This document shows positions 7,303-16,606 of a stretch of 64,000 nt of DNA, one piece after another. Below the pieces are notes generated by a model, which saw only the letters and a program-made list of their open reading frames with translations, did not search any database and was not told where the DNA came from. Location: positions 4,395,979 to 4,459,978 of the forward strand of contig NZ_CP084550.1 of assembly GCF_021800405.1 (NCBI RefSeq). Reading direction: 5' to 3'. Within the stretch, counting starts at the first letter, position 1. Each line of letters begins with the position of its first letter. Both the position numbers and the translations under genes were made by a program. The stretch comes from Arthrobacter sp. FW306-07-I (lineage in GTDB: Bacteria; Actinomycetota; Actinomycetes; Actinomycetales; Micrococcaceae).

Positions 7303-9315
7303 ATGTCCAGAGCTAAAACGCCTGCCTCCGTTGCTTCCTCCCTGGCCCTGGCAGTCGCCCTGTTGTTAACGCTTATCGCCGGAATCGACAGTGCCCGGGC
7401 CGCCGAGAATTATGGCTACCAAAGCATCAGCTATTCAGGAGTGAGCAACCCTCCCACCGCTGACAAGCCGCAAAGCAAGCTGTGGTGGAACGACGGTACC
7501 TGGTGGGCAGACATGTGGGCCACAGGTAGCGGGTGGCATATCTTCCGGCTGGACCGGACCTCAAAAACATGGGTGGACACCGGCGTCCTCAACGATAGCC
7601 GCGGCAATACGCTGGCGGACACGCTGTGGGACGGAAACAAGTTGTACATCGCTTCCCATGTGGTGACGGTGTCAGGAGACTCAAGCACGCAACCTTCCGT
7701 ATCCGGACAGCCGGCCAAGTTGTACAGGTACAGCTACTCGGCCGGCAAATACACCCTCGACAGCGGGTTCCCCACCACCATCACGAACAACAGCAGTGAG
7801 TCGATGACAATCGACAAAGACACCACCGGTGCCATCTGGGCTACGTGGACCCAAGTCTCCGGGAGCTCCACGAGCGGCTACACAAGCAGCGTCTACGTCA
7901 ATTCGTCCGCTCCAGGAGGAACGAGTTGGGGCACGCCGTTCGTCCTTCCTGTAGCCGATCCGAATCCCGCGCCGGATGACATCTCGGCCGTGGTCGCTTT
8001 CGGGAGCAACAAGATCGGCGTGATGTGGAGTGACCACCTTTCGAATGCCGTTTATTGGGCCACCCGCACGGACGGGACATCGACCACCGCTGCATCCTCC
8101 TGGAACTTCCAGCCGGCTGTCCAGGGTAAAGGCCAGGCGGATGACCACCTGAACCTGAAAGCACTCATGGCAGATTCAGCAGGACGCGTGTATGCAGCCG
8201 TAAAAACGAGCTTGAACGACACGTCGTCAGACCCCACACTGCCGGAGTTGCAGCTCCTGGTATTCCGGCCCGGGACGGGTTCCTTCACCCGGTCCACTAT
8301 TGCCACCATTGCCGACTGCGTCACGCGCCCCCAGATCCTGCTGGACACCACCAACAACCTGGTCAGGGCCTTTTACACCGGCCCGTCCACCTCAGTATCA
8401 GGCTGTGCCTACTCCGGCATTCCCGGAAGTATCTACGAAAAGACCGCCTCCATGGACAACCCGGTCTTTGGCACCGGCCGGGGAACCCCGGTTATCCAGG
8501 ACGGCGCTTCTGCCAACATGAATGACGTCACCACCACCAAGCAAAGCGTCAACGCAACTACGGGTGTGGTGGTCATGGCCAGCAATAACGCCACAAAGCG
8601 GTACTGGTACTCGGACCGGCCCCTGGGAACAACCCCTTCACCCAGCCCAACGCCTACACCAACTCCTACGCCGACCCCCACGCCGACGCCAACGCCGACG
8701 GGGAGCATCACAGTGGTGGGTACGGCAAGCAGCTACTCCGGCACGGCAGCCACCGTTACGCTGCCCAAACCGTCCGGCGCAGCGGCGGGAGATGTCCTGG
8801 TGGCGTCCTTTACAGCAGACCTGAACCCTTCGATCAGCTCGGTGCCCGCCGGGTGGACACCCATTGTGAATGGACTGCGCGTCTGGTCGGGTGCAGAAGT
8901 GTTCGCTTACTACCACGTCGTGGGAACTGCCGACGGTACCTCATACTCATGGACCACGAATCCGGCTGTGAAGTGGGGCGGGGGAATCACCGCTTACCGG
9001 GGAGTTAACACCACCACTCCTCTGGATGCCAACGCGGCAACCCAGGTATCGTCCGGAACCAGCATCACGGTCCCAAGCATTACGACTGCCAGCAGCGGTG
9101 CCATGCTCATTGGTGGAGCGGGATACGACAGTGGCACGCCGGCGATTACGGCTCCCACAGGCTGGTCCGAACGCTGGGAAGCGGCAGGCGGCCAGATTAC
9201 CGAGGAAGCCGACAGGGTCCAGCCATCTGCGGGAGCCAGCGGCACCAGCACCTGGACGTTCTCAGCCAGTAAGGCCGCTGGGGCCTGGCAAGCTGCCCTG
9301 AAGCCGGCAAGCTAG
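7303..9315 (+). CDS. secreted propeller-like protein with PT linker and C-terminal beta domain
   Basis: Large exported protein of unknown function opening the EPS locus. Residues 1-33 are a signal peptide (KTPASVASSLALAVALLLTL, cleavage near ARAAEN). Residues 35-435 contain repeated strands with W/Y-rich blocks (LWWNDGTWWADMW, KLYRYSYSAGKYTLD, AIWATWTQVSG) that suggest a beta-propeller. A linker of alternating Thr-Pro spans about 446-466. The C-terminal domain (467-670, GTASSYSGTAATVTLPKPSG...AWQAALKP) resembles a domain found on many secreted actinobacterial proteins. No catalytic motif is recognisable. The locus suggests a role in binding, processing or anchoring the polysaccharide. Confidence 0.7.
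   Translation: MSRAKTPASVASSLALAVALLLTLIAGIDSARAAENYGYQSISYSGVSNPPTADKPQSKLWWNDGTWWADMWATGSGWHIFRLDRTSKTWVDTGVLNDSRGNTLADTLWDGNKLYIASHVVTVSGDSSTQPSVSGQPAKLYRYSYSAGKYTLDSGFPTTITNNSSESMTIDKDTTGAIWATWTQVSGSSTSGYTSSVYVNSSAPGGTSWGTPFVLPVADPNPAPDDISAVVAFGSNKIGVMWSDHLSNAVYWATRTDGTSTTAASSWNFQPAVQGKGQADDHLNLKALMADSAGRVYAAVKTSLNDTSSDPTLPELQLLVFRPGTGSFTRSTIATIADCVTRPQILLDTTNNLVRAFYTGPSTSVSGCAYSGIPGSIYEKTASMDNPVFGTGRGTPVIQDGASANMNDVTTTKQSVNATTGVVVMASNNATKRYWYSDRPLGTTPSPSPTPTPTPTPTPTPTPTPTGSITVVGTASSYSGTAATVTLPKPSGAAAGDVLVASFTADLNPSISSVPAGWTPIVNGLRVWSGAEVFAYYHVVGTADGTSYSWTTNPAVKWGGGITAYRGVNTTTPLDANAATQVSSGTSITVPSITTASSGAMLIGGAGYDSGTPAITAPTGWSERWEAAGGQITEEADRVQPSAGASGTSTWTFSASKAAGAWQAALKPAS
8638..8700 (+). 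repeat. hexanucleotide tandem repeat encoding the Pro-Thr linker
   Basis: About ten degenerate copies of a 6-base unit (ACNCCN) encode the Thr-Pro linker of the secreted protein. Unit gain or loss keeps the frame, so it would change linker length rather than switch the gene off. Confidence 0.8.
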
Positions 9316-9334
9316 CTCCCCACCAGCACCTTCA

Positions 9335-9360
9335 GGGTTGCCTGGCGCTCCAGGCAACCC
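9335..9360 (+). terminator. hairpin after the first EPS gene
   Basis: Perfect 11-bp stem GGGTTGCCTGG / CCAGGCAACCC with loop CGCT, 20 bases after the stop codon. There is no T run, so it may be an attenuator or RNA-stabilising hairpin rather than a full terminator. Confidence 0.5.
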
Positions 9361-9508
9361 CGCAGGTACCCGCAGTATCCACATTTCTGGCCCCGGGTGT
9401 CCGCAGCCGCCCTGGCCACAAGGACCACGGCGGCCCCAGGCGCCATAGCGTTGCTTCACGCCATTTCGTCAAGCAACGACACAGGCAACAGCCGGAAAAG
9501 GGGCATCC

Positions 9509-11164
9509 ATGGCAGCAGAAGTGGTCACACGCAGAGACCCGGACTTCCCGGGCCCCTTTGCCGAAGCTGCCTATCCGGCGCTTCAACCCACAGAAGGGAT
9601 CGAAGTCTTGAGTTATCAGGAGATTGGCGGCAGCGATGAAAAGGCTGCCGGAATGGGATTGAGGGACTACGTACGGGTAGCCCGCACTTACTGGAAGTCG
9701 ATCACAGCCGTAACCCTTGGCATCACGCTTGCAGTCATGGCGTGGAGTGCGCTCCAACCGCGCGTCTACGCCGCGGAGGCTTCTGCGGTGGTACTTGCAG
9801 TGGGAACCGACAATGTGAGCACCCTGCTGCAGGGTGACACGTTGGCCAAGGCAAGGGCCAAGAACTATAAGTCGCTGGCAGAATCCCGTTTGGTGGCCGA
9901 CAACGTGCGTGCCTCTTTGGGGTTGTCCCAGGCCAGCGATGACCTGCTGAAGGACGTCACGGTCACCGTCCCGCTTGAGTCGGCTGAAATCTATGTCAAA
10001 GCCGAGTCTGATGATCCGGCAACAGCCCAAAAAGTTGCGGACGCGTGGATCACCGAACTGGCCAAGCAGGTCCGTGACAGGGAGGCCGCCGCTGCCTCCG
10101 GGCAGCCGGCTGCACCCGCAATCCCGCGGCTCTCCCTGATTCCGCTCGACGCAGCCACTGTCCCCACCGCCCCTGCTTCTCCAGGGCTGGCGTTGGCTAC
10201 CATCTTCGGTCTCGCCGGAGGTCTTCTCCTGGCTTATGCCTCCGCACTCCTCCGGAATCACCTTGACCGCCGGCTGCGTACTGCCGACGACGTCGAGCGC
10301 CTTTCGTCCCTGCCCGTGATCGCGGCCCTTCCCGTGGAGGCCAAGCTGAAGGGAGATCACACTGGTGCCGTAGGAGCAACAGTAAAGCAGGGTGGAGCCG
10401 GTCATAGCCCCGCATTCGCTGAATCACTCCGTGAACTGCGCACCAACCTGGCCTTCCTCGACGTTGATAACCCGCCGCGAATTATCGTCGTATCAAGCTC
10501 CGTCAGTGGTGAGGGTAAATCCACCGTTGCTGCCAATTTGGCCGCGACAATGGCGGCAGCTGGGGAAAAGGTGGTAGTCGTCGATGGAGACTTGAGGCAC
10601 CCTAGCGTCGCCAAGATTTTCGGCGTGGTTCCCGGCGTAGGTGTCACCGACATCCTCACTGGCAAAGCTGAACTCGATGAGGTCCTTCAACAGCGCGGTG
10701 ACTTGCCAAACCTGTCGATTTTGGGGGCCGGCCGGATTCCACCCAACCCCAGCGAACTGCTCAGCTCCCACGCCATGAAGCACCTCATTGATTCCTTGGC
10801 GGAACGGGCAATTGTCATCATCGACGCTCCCCCGCTGCTCCCGGTAACGGACGCCGTACTCCTGAGCCGCATCGCGCATGGAGCAATCGTCGTTGTCAGG
10901 GCGGGCCGGACAACCACCGACCAGTTGCGGAAGGCCCTCGGAAACCTTCGGAAGGTCAATGCAAGCGTCCTGGGAACGCTCATCAACGGCCTGCCTGCCA
11001 AGGAGTTTGACGGGTATACGTACTACACGCCTGAACCGGAGGCCGAACGCCTTCCGATTCCCCGTGACCGGTCCAACGCGCATGAAACCAGGACAACGCC
11101 GCGCCCCGCTGCTGTTCCCTTGGCCGGTAATGAGAAAGCACGGAGAAGCGTCCCCTCATCCTAG
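9509..11164 (+). CDS. Wzz-type chain-length determinant fused to BY-kinase
   Basis: Membrane protein controlling EPS chain length and polymerisation, fused to a bacterial tyrosine kinase (CpsC/CpsD-like in one chain). A Wzz domain begins near residue 50 with a first membrane segment at about 64-85. A second segment is at about 226-248. The kinase domain follows, with Walker A SGEGKST at 333-339, the Walker A' VVVVDGDLRHP near 356 and Walker B VIIDAPPLL near 430. The C-terminus has only a small tyrosine group (YTYY, about 503-506) before a Pro/Arg-rich tail, fewer than the usual autophosphorylated cluster. Start ATG 9509. An inverted repeat at 9449-9478 lies just upstream. Confidence 0.9.
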   Translation: MAAEVVTRRDPDFPGPFAEAAYPALQPTEGIEVLSYQEIGGSDEKAAGMGLRDYVRVARTYWKSITAVTLGITLAVMAWSALQPRVYAAEASAVVLAVGTDNVSTLLQGDTLAKARAKNYKSLAESRLVADNVRASLGLSQASDDLLKDVTVTVPLESAEIYVKAESDDPATAQKVADAWITELAKQVRDREAAAASGQPAAPAIPRLSLIPLDAATVPTAPASPGLALATIFGLAGGLLLAYASALLRNHLDRRLRTADDVERLSSLPVIAALPVEAKLKGDHTGAVGATVKQGGAGHSPAFAESLRELRTNLAFLDVDNPPRIIVVSSSVSGEGKSTVAANLAATMAAAGEKVVVVDGDLRHPSVAKIFGVVPGVGVTDILTGKAELDEVLQQRGDLPNLSILGAGRIPPNPSELLSSHAMKHLIDSLAERAIVIIDAPPLLPVTDAVLLSRIAHGAIVVVRAGRTTTDQLRKALGNLRKVNASVLGTLINGLPAKEFDGYTYYTPEPEAERLPIPRDRSNAHETRTTPRPAAVPLAGNEKARRSVPSS

Positions 11165-11254
11165 GCGGCTGGCTCTCCGCTTTACCTTCATGGCCCTGCC
11201 GTCACCCGCCCGCGGATCTGTGGGTACTGGTTTCACGCTCCCAGAGGAGAACGA

Positions 11255-12424
11255 ATGTCCAAGTCTGTAGTTGTTATCGGGACCCGTGGCTACCCGAGTT
11301 ATTACGGCGGTTTCGAGACTGCCGTCCGCCACCTGGCGCCATTCCTCGCAGAAAGCGGCTGGGATGTAAACGTCTACTGCCGGGCAGGCCAAACAAAGGA
11401 CGACGACGAGGCCCGCGACCCACGCGTGCGGACCACGAGAACGTGGGGGCTTGAGAGTAAATCACTCAGCACCCTCTCGTTCGGGTTGTCCTCGGTCCTC
11501 CATTCGTTGCTGCACAAGCCCCGGGTTGCCCTGGTGATGAACGTGGCGAATGGTTTCTTCCTTCCCCTGCTTAGGCTTCGCGGAATACCGAGTGTTGTAA
11601 ACGTTGACGGCATTGAATGGGAACGTGCCAAGTGGAACCGGATTGCCAAATCCGTCTTCAAGCTTGGGGCGCGGATGACGGCCCGGTACGGCACCATCCT
11701 TGTGAGTGACTCGCTGGAAATCCAGCGCCGGTGGAGGGAAGAGTTCGGCCGCGACAGTGTTTTCATCCCCTATGGCGGACGAATTCCCGCCAGGAGCGAT
11801 GTGGTCCCGGGATATGAGCACGATGGATATGTGCTCATGGTCGCCCGGTTCGTTCCCGAAAACACCGTATCTGAGTTCTTCGAAGCGGCCGAGCTCCTTG
11901 CCGAGCAGCACAAGGTGGTGATTGTTGGATCCACCGGATACGGCGGTGACTTGGACGAAGCTGCCCGCCGCTTGAGTGAGCATCCAAATGTCGACTGGCT
12001 CGGCCACCTCAGCGACGACAAAAAACTCCTTTCCCTGTGGGAGCATGCCGGCGCTTACTTCCACGGCCACAGTGTCGGAGGAACAAATCCTGCCCTCGTT
12101 CAAGCGATGGCATGCGGGGCACCCGTTGTCGCCCGCAACACCCCCTATAACGCGGAAGTCCTGGGGTCGGACGAGTATCTGGTGCCTCCGGAACCACTGG
12201 CCATCAAGAGGGCGGTAGAACGCATGCTGAAGGATGACGACGAGCGGGCGAAGGCCAGGGAGGCCAATAGGGAACGGGCAGCTGCCCAGTACGACTGGAC
12301 CGACGTGTGCCAGCGCTACGAACGCGCCATGCGTGCGGCCATGGGTGAGAAAACGGCGGAAAGGCAGGGGGAGCAGAGCAATGACGTCGACAGCGCCGGC
12401 AATCTCCGGGCTACCCTTCGCTAA
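11255..12424 (+). CDS. DUF1972-type GT4 glycosyltransferase
   Basis: Cytoplasmic family-4 glycosyltransferase, probably adding a (deoxy)hexose to the lipid-linked repeat unit. The N-terminal DUF1972 domain is clear: VVVIGTRGYPSYYGGFETAVRHL, then VNVDGIEWERAKWN. The C-terminal GT4 half has VLMVARFVPEN, VDWLGHLSDDKKLLSLW and a donor-binding HSVGGTNPALVQAMACGAPVV motif. The AGGAGAACG before the ATG is a good ribosome binding site. It overlaps the next glycosyltransferase by 44 bases, implying co-transcription. The sugar specificity cannot be read. Confidence 0.88.
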   Translation: MSKSVVVIGTRGYPSYYGGFETAVRHLAPFLAESGWDVNVYCRAGQTKDDDEARDPRVRTTRTWGLESKSLSTLSFGLSSVLHSLLHKPRVALVMNVANGFFLPLLRLRGIPSVVNVDGIEWERAKWNRIAKSVFKLGARMTARYGTILVSDSLEIQRRWREEFGRDSVFIPYGGRIPARSDVVPGYEHDGYVLMVARFVPENTVSEFFEAAELLAEQHKVVIVGSTGYGGDLDEAARRLSEHPNVDWLGHLSDDKKLLSLWEHAGAYFHGHSVGGTNPALVQAMACGAPVVARNTPYNAEVLGSDEYLVPPEPLAIKRAVERMLKDDDERAKAREANRERAAAQYDWTDVCQRYERAMRAAMGEKTAERQGEQSNDVDSAGNLRATLR

Positions 12425-13445
12425 CGGCACTGCGCGAATCGTCGTCGTCAACCCGCTTGGCGTTGCGCTGGAACATTACACCTCAGCCCTGTGCGGCCAT
12501 CTGCAGGACGCCGGGGCGGAGACAGAGCTGATTTCCGTCCCGGAACCGTCGCAATCCGGAAAGGGGCGGCTGCGTTGGCTTATTGCCTATTCGGGGGCCC
12601 TCCGTTCGGCGGGTCGCCTGGCACGCCGAAGCCCTGTACCGACCCGCGTTCTTCTAACATGGCCTGTACTCGGTTTCCTGGACTTCCTTACTGTCAAAAT
12701 CACCTGCGGCAACTCCGGGATCATCGTCTACCATGATCCGCGCCCGCTGGTCCGGTCTGTTGGCAGCAGTCCCCTGGTTGCCCGACTTGTGGGGCAGCTG
12801 AAGAAGAGGCCGGGAGCCCTTGTGCACAGCCAGGAGGCGGCGGAGGCCATGGGCGACCTGGGCCTGGCACCCGGGATGATCCTGTTGCCGCATCCCATGC
12901 TTCCAGTGGGTGATGCGGTACAAGGGCGTACCGGTGGCACCGGAAGGCCAACTGTCCGCGTACTTGGGCAGTACAAGCCCGACAGGGACGTGGCCCTGCT
13001 TGAGGAATTGGCCACCAGGCTCACGCCAAAGTACAACCTTGAAATAGTTGGCCGTGGTTGGCCCGCCGTCAACGGCTGGACTGTGGACGCGCGCTTTGTT
13101 AGTGAAGGCGAGCTTGATGAGCTGATTGCCACCAGTGACGCAATTATCATCCCTTACAAGCGCTTCTATCAGAGCGGCATCGCTATCCGTGCGCTGGAAC
13201 AGGCCGTTCCTATCGTTGGACGTGCTGGCACCAGCCTCCGGGAACTCTATGGACCGCAGTCCAGGCTGCTGGTGACGGAATCAGGCGAACAGCGGGATAC
13301 ATCAATCGCCGGCTGGATCGGTGCGATCGAACATGCCGTGGGCCAGGGCAGGACTGAAGCAGCACTCGCAGGCAAGCTCTTCCATGCGGATGCCTCCAGA
13401 GACTGGGCTGCCCTGTACCGAAATTGGATCTTGCCAGAGCGATAA
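12381..13445 (+). CDS. glycosyltransferase, GT-B fold
   Basis: Probable GT-B glycosyltransferase of the EPS locus. RIVVVNPLGVALEHYTSALCGHL at the N-terminus is a Rossmann-type acceptor domain. The middle has GIIVYHDPRPLVRSVG, and the C-terminal half has VRVLGQYKPDRDVALLEEL and the donor-site-like PYKRFYQSGIAIRALEQAVPIV. A longer frame starts at 12234, but the ATG at 12381 has a GGGGGAG site 7 bases upstream and matches the expected N-terminus (354 residues). It overlaps the preceding GT by 44 bases. Last rightward gene before a convergent gap. Confidence 0.78.
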   Translation: MTSTAPAISGLPFANGTARIVVVNPLGVALEHYTSALCGHLQDAGAETELISVPEPSQSGKGRLRWLIAYSGALRSAGRLARRSPVPTRVLLTWPVLGFLDFLTVKITCGNSGIIVYHDPRPLVRSVGSSPLVARLVGQLKKRPGALVHSQEAAEAMGDLGLAPGMILLPHPMLPVGDAVQGRTGGTGRPTVRVLGQYKPDRDVALLEELATRLTPKYNLEIVGRGWPAVNGWTVDARFVSEGELDELIATSDAIIIPYKRFYQSGIAIRALEQAVPIVGRAGTSLRELYGPQSRLLVTESGEQRDTSIAGWIGAIEHAVGQGRTEAALAGKLFHADASRDWAALYRNWILPER

Positions 13446-13925
13446 GACCGGGGACGCATGGACTTGCTCCCCGAAGGCCGGACTGAGGAATCAGTGTTGA
13501 CTTTCGGGGAGCATTTCCATGGTTGGAAGGGAGCCCGACCAGCAGCAATGCTGGGGCGGCCTATGTTTGAGTGGGGTTTAGGCGGCAGCGACAACGTCCG
13601 GAGGTGCCCGTCGGACGCATAGCACAGCCCCGCGGAGCCTGCCCTGGGCCGAGGGACTGGGCTGATTGGAGCTCGGACCCAGGGGCGCTGAGCAAACCGT
13701 TCAGGCCTTTACTGAAGGGGAGGAAGAGGGCTCGCATTTGCGATCGCCTCGAACAGTCATTCTCCGGCTGGCCCGAACCTTCACGGTTCCAAGAGCCTGC
13801 ATGCAGCTTTACCAGTTTGTCTGACCTTCGCCGCGGCACCCCCAGCGAAACCATCACCGGCTCCTGCCATCACGCCCACGTCGCCAGCAGTACTGGGAGT
13901 CCTTGCCGGACTGGGGTGGCCTTTT
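13446..13925. other. convergent gap with nested hairpin
   Basis: No supported gene lies between two convergent EPS transcription units. At 13466-13512 there is a nested structure: outer arms GCTCCCCGAA (13466-13475) and TTCGGGGAGC (13503-13512), inner arms ACTGA/TCAGT around GGAA. It lies 21 bases after the plus-strand stop and 414 bases from the minus-strand stop, so it most likely ends or stabilises the rightward transcript. An open frame at 13571-14008 has no recognisable protein character. Confidence 0.55.
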
Positions 13926-15296
13926 CTAAGGCTGGGCCACAGCTGCGCGGGGTGGGTAGGGTCCCGGCACCGCCCCTGCCGGGACGCCCGCAGTTTCCTG
14001 TTCAGTGACGGGTGTGCTGTGCCGGCGCTGGCCCGCAGTGATTGCCAGAGCGACCAGGATCCAGGTTATCGGGAAGAAGACCGCGTTCGAGAAAAGACTG
14101 CTGATCAGGCAGAAAGTCAGCAGTTGCCCCGGAATCGTCCGGATCCTTACCAACGCCAGTGTGATCAGGAAGGCGATCAGCGGGACAGCGAACCATGCGC
14201 CGTCAACCCACATGCCCAAAATCCAGTTACTGGCGACGTTGTTCTGTGCCTCGCCCACGGCCTCGAATTGTCCCCAGGCGCCTACCCTGCCGGCTGCACT
14301 GATCCCGTGCCCGTATACCGGCACCGTGTCCGCCAGAGCCATCAACGAGTCGTTTTGCCTGATCCGGGCCTGGCCCGAGATGTCATCTTCCTGGACGGTG
14401 CCTATCATTGTCGAGATCCGCCGTACCAGGTCCTCCTGGAGTTGCGGGACCGCGGTCAGGGCAACTGCCGATGCCAGAACGGCGGCAGCAATGGCCGCCA
14501 AGCGGCCTTTACGAGGCCCTTTGAGCCTCGGGCCGACTGCATGTGTGCCCCGGTAGATCACCGCGGCACACGCGACCAGGAGCAGCGTCCCCACCAGGGC
14601 GACCCATGACGCCCGGGCCATTGCCAACACAAGAACCATGAAGTTTGTCAGGCTGAAAACCACCTTCGCCACCCTCGGCAGGGCCAACCGCCAACTGAGA
14701 ATGACCCCGACGCCGGCGTACATGCCCAGCCAGTCGGGTTCGGGATAAATGCCTGTAGGACGGCCAATGGCACTGATCTGCAAGTGCCACAGGTCGCTCG
14801 GCACGAGCTTGAAGACCTGCAACAGACCCACTGCACTGCCAATAGTGGAAATGACAAGCAAGCCCCACAGCATGGCCTTCGCATCTTCCCGGCTGGCCCT
14901 CAGCACCACGATTGCGGCTGAGCCAACGAGTCCAAGCAGTTGCAGTGCCAGGGTTGGGCTGTTCACCAGATCTCCGAGGAGCGCAGTGGAGGCAAACAAC
15001 ACGGCGGCAAAGCCAAGCGGTGCCAGGAACTTTGCAGAGCTCCTGTTGACGGCACCTCCCGGCAGGCACAGCCAAATTACCGCAAGGATCGTGAAGATGT
15101 GAATGCGGAAAACCTGCACGCCGACCAGCCCGGCGGATACTCCCAGCAGAAACGAAAGTGCAGAGCGGCGGTCCGGATGCGTTAGGACTGCCACCACGGA
15201 AAGTATGACTGCGGCACTGCCAAATCCAAGATATAGGGACTCCACGCGCAGATCCTCTCCGCTGCTTATGCACGTTGCTTCGTGTTTGTTTTCCAC
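13926..15296 (-). CDS. O-antigen ligase-like membrane protein (Wzy-type polymerase)
   Basis: Polytopic inner-membrane protein of 456 residues with about ten to twelve hydrophobic segments. Its arrangement is typical of the Wzy_C/O-antigen ligase family: a large extracytoplasmic loop near residues 290-370 (RISTMIGTVQEDDISGQARIRQNDS...YGHGISAAGRVG) containing the R-x-H/G-type motif region. Likely role: polymerisation of repeat units outside the membrane. Start GTG 15296; an in-frame GTG about 18 codons later (VESLYLGFG) is an alternative. The C-terminal tail is Pro/Ala-rich. Confidence 0.75.
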   Translation of the reverse strand: MENKHEATCISSGEDLRVESLYLGFGSAAVILSVVAVLTHPDRRSALSFLLGVSAGLVGVQVFRIHIFTILAVIWLCLPGGAVNRSSAKFLAPLGFAAVLFASTALLGDLVNSPTLALQLLGLVGSAAIVVLRASREDAKAMLWGLLVISTIGSAVGLLQVFKLVPSDLWHLQISAIGRPTGIYPEPDWLGMYAGVGVILSWRLALPRVAKVVFSLTNFMVLVLAMARASWVALVGTLLLVACAAVIYRGTHAVGPRLKGPRKGRLAAIAAAVLASAVALTAVPQLQEDLVRRISTMIGTVQEDDISGQARIRQNDSLMALADTVPVYGHGISAAGRVGAWGQFEAVGEAQNNVASNWILGMWVDGAWFAVPLIAFLITLALVRIRTIPGQLLTFCLISSLFSNAVFFPITWILVALAITAGQRRHSTPVTEQETAGVPAGAVPGPYPPRAAVAQP

Positions 15297-15340
15297 GTTA
15301 TTCCGGGTGCCGCCGGGCCCCTAGGTTCCTGGCGGGAGTA

Positions 15341-15349
15341 TGTGGATAA
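15341..15349 (-). promoter_or_regulatory. isolated perfect DnaA box
   Basis: TGTGGATAA lies in the 98-base gap between two EPS genes. It is a single exact match; with no cluster around it, it may be chance. Confidence 0.35.
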
Positions 15350-15394
15350 CCGCAGCCGGAACAAGGGCTGACAGCGGTTCCACAGATGCTCAGC

Positions 15395-16549
15395 TCACGG
15401 CAAGGGCTCACGCCCGGGCGGCAGTGCATCCACGGCATCGCGCCAAAACGAGACAAAAGGTAGGACTGCCTGCCGGACAGAATGCTCCTTTTGCAGTTCT
15501 CCAATCTCGCTTTCAAGTCGTTCAAGTTCCGCCTGGTCCGTGATGACCATGGAAGCCGCATCGGCCAGCGCCTGCACGGAATTCGGGACTGCAATAAGTC
15601 CGCCCGCTTTCGACGCTTCACCGAGCGTTCCGGAGTCGAAGCCGAGCACAGGCGTGCCATAGGCGAAAGCACGCGAAACCACGCCGGACGCCGGCAGCAT
15701 TTTTCCGTAGAACCGACTTGTTTTGTCGTACGGCAAAAGGATCGCCCTCACGGACTCGAAGAAGGCGTCTTCCTCAGCGCCCTCAACGGCGCCAAGAATG
15801 GTTACTCCAGGGACGTGCGGAAGCTTTTCCGTTCCACGCCCCGCCACGATCACATCAACCTCGGGCGGAAGCGCCGCACGCAATTCCACGAGCCGCTCGA
15901 AACCCTTGCCTTTGGCGGCATGGCCATACAGTCCTACGGCCAGTGGCCGGTCAAAAGCTGGTTTAAGGGCGGCCCTGGAGGGTATGAAGTGCCGCGCCGC
16001 CACTGCCGTGCAGGCAGGGAATGCCTCCCGCAAAGCCCGTGCCCCGACGTCGGTAAGCGCGAACAAAGCAGTCCCTCTCAAAGCTAAGCGCTCAAACTGC
16101 TTACTTACCGGCCGAAGTGGAAGGTGGATGCCGTGGTGGAGCCACTTCCTCGCCGCCACGGACTTGAACCGGAAGGGCCACCAAACCGCCCATGGCGGGT
16201 CGTGAACCGTGGCTGTAATGATCACGTGCCGGGGACAACCTGCCAACAGCCAGAAGGGCGCCAGCGATGCTGCGGATAATTCGAAATGGACAACAACTGG
16301 TCCGTCCGATGCCGCCTTGTCGATGACCTCTGCCAATTGTGCCCGGTAACGCACCAGGTCGAGGATTCCCGCATCTCCGGGCCCGCCGGTCCTGATCTCA
16401 CGGAAGCAGCAGAAGGAAGGAATTGCCGCAGCAATGAGCTCTTGTGCGTAGTCTCCGACTCCTCCCGAATTCACGCGCGGCGCTACAAGTATCAGGGAGG
16501 CGGGAATCAATTTAGGATCACTCGTGGCCGCTTCTTTTGAATTGCTCAT
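15395..16549 (-). CDS. glycosyltransferase, GT4 type
   Basis: GT-B glycosyltransferase of 384 residues. The N-terminal half has LILVAPRVNSGGVGDYAQELI (nucleotide-fold glycine loop) and VVVHFELSAASLAPFW. The C-terminal half has LAVGLYGHAAKGKGFERLVEL, VDVIVAGRGTEKLPHVPGVTILG and the donor-site segment LPYDKTSRFYGKMLPASGVVSRAFAYGTPVLGFD. Start ATG 16549, preceded by GGAGTGAC. It lies with the polymerase and flippase genes in a leftward unit of the EPS locus. Donor sugar unknown. Confidence 0.82.
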   Translation of the reverse strand: MSNSKEAATSDPKLIPASLILVAPRVNSGGVGDYAQELIAAAIPSFCCFREIRTGGPGDAGILDLVRYRAQLAEVIDKAASDGPVVVHFELSAASLAPFWLLAGCPRHVIITATVHDPPWAVWWPFRFKSVAARKWLHHGIHLPLRPVSKQFERLALRGTALFALTDVGARALREAFPACTAVAARHFIPSRAALKPAFDRPLAVGLYGHAAKGKGFERLVELRAALPPEVDVIVAGRGTEKLPHVPGVTILGAVEGAEEDAFFESVRAILLPYDKTSRFYGKMLPASGVVSRAFAYGTPVLGFDSGTLGEASKAGGLIAVPNSVQALADAASMVITDQAELERLESEIGELQKEHSVRQAVLPFVSFWRDAVDALPPGREPLP

Positions 16550-16606
16550 GTCACTCCATGCTTCAGGTTGGATCGCTTTGAAGGTTCCGTTGCCTTTAGT
16601 CCTGGG

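Noticed and set aside
8638..8700. Short tandem repeats as a possible CRISPR or phase-switch
   Set aside because: The 6-base units are coding, have no spacers, and unit changes keep the reading frame.
13571..14008. 145-residue open frame in the convergent gap
   Set aside because: No ribosome binding site, Arg/Pro/Cys-rich without domain features, and it runs into the polymerase gene on the other strand.
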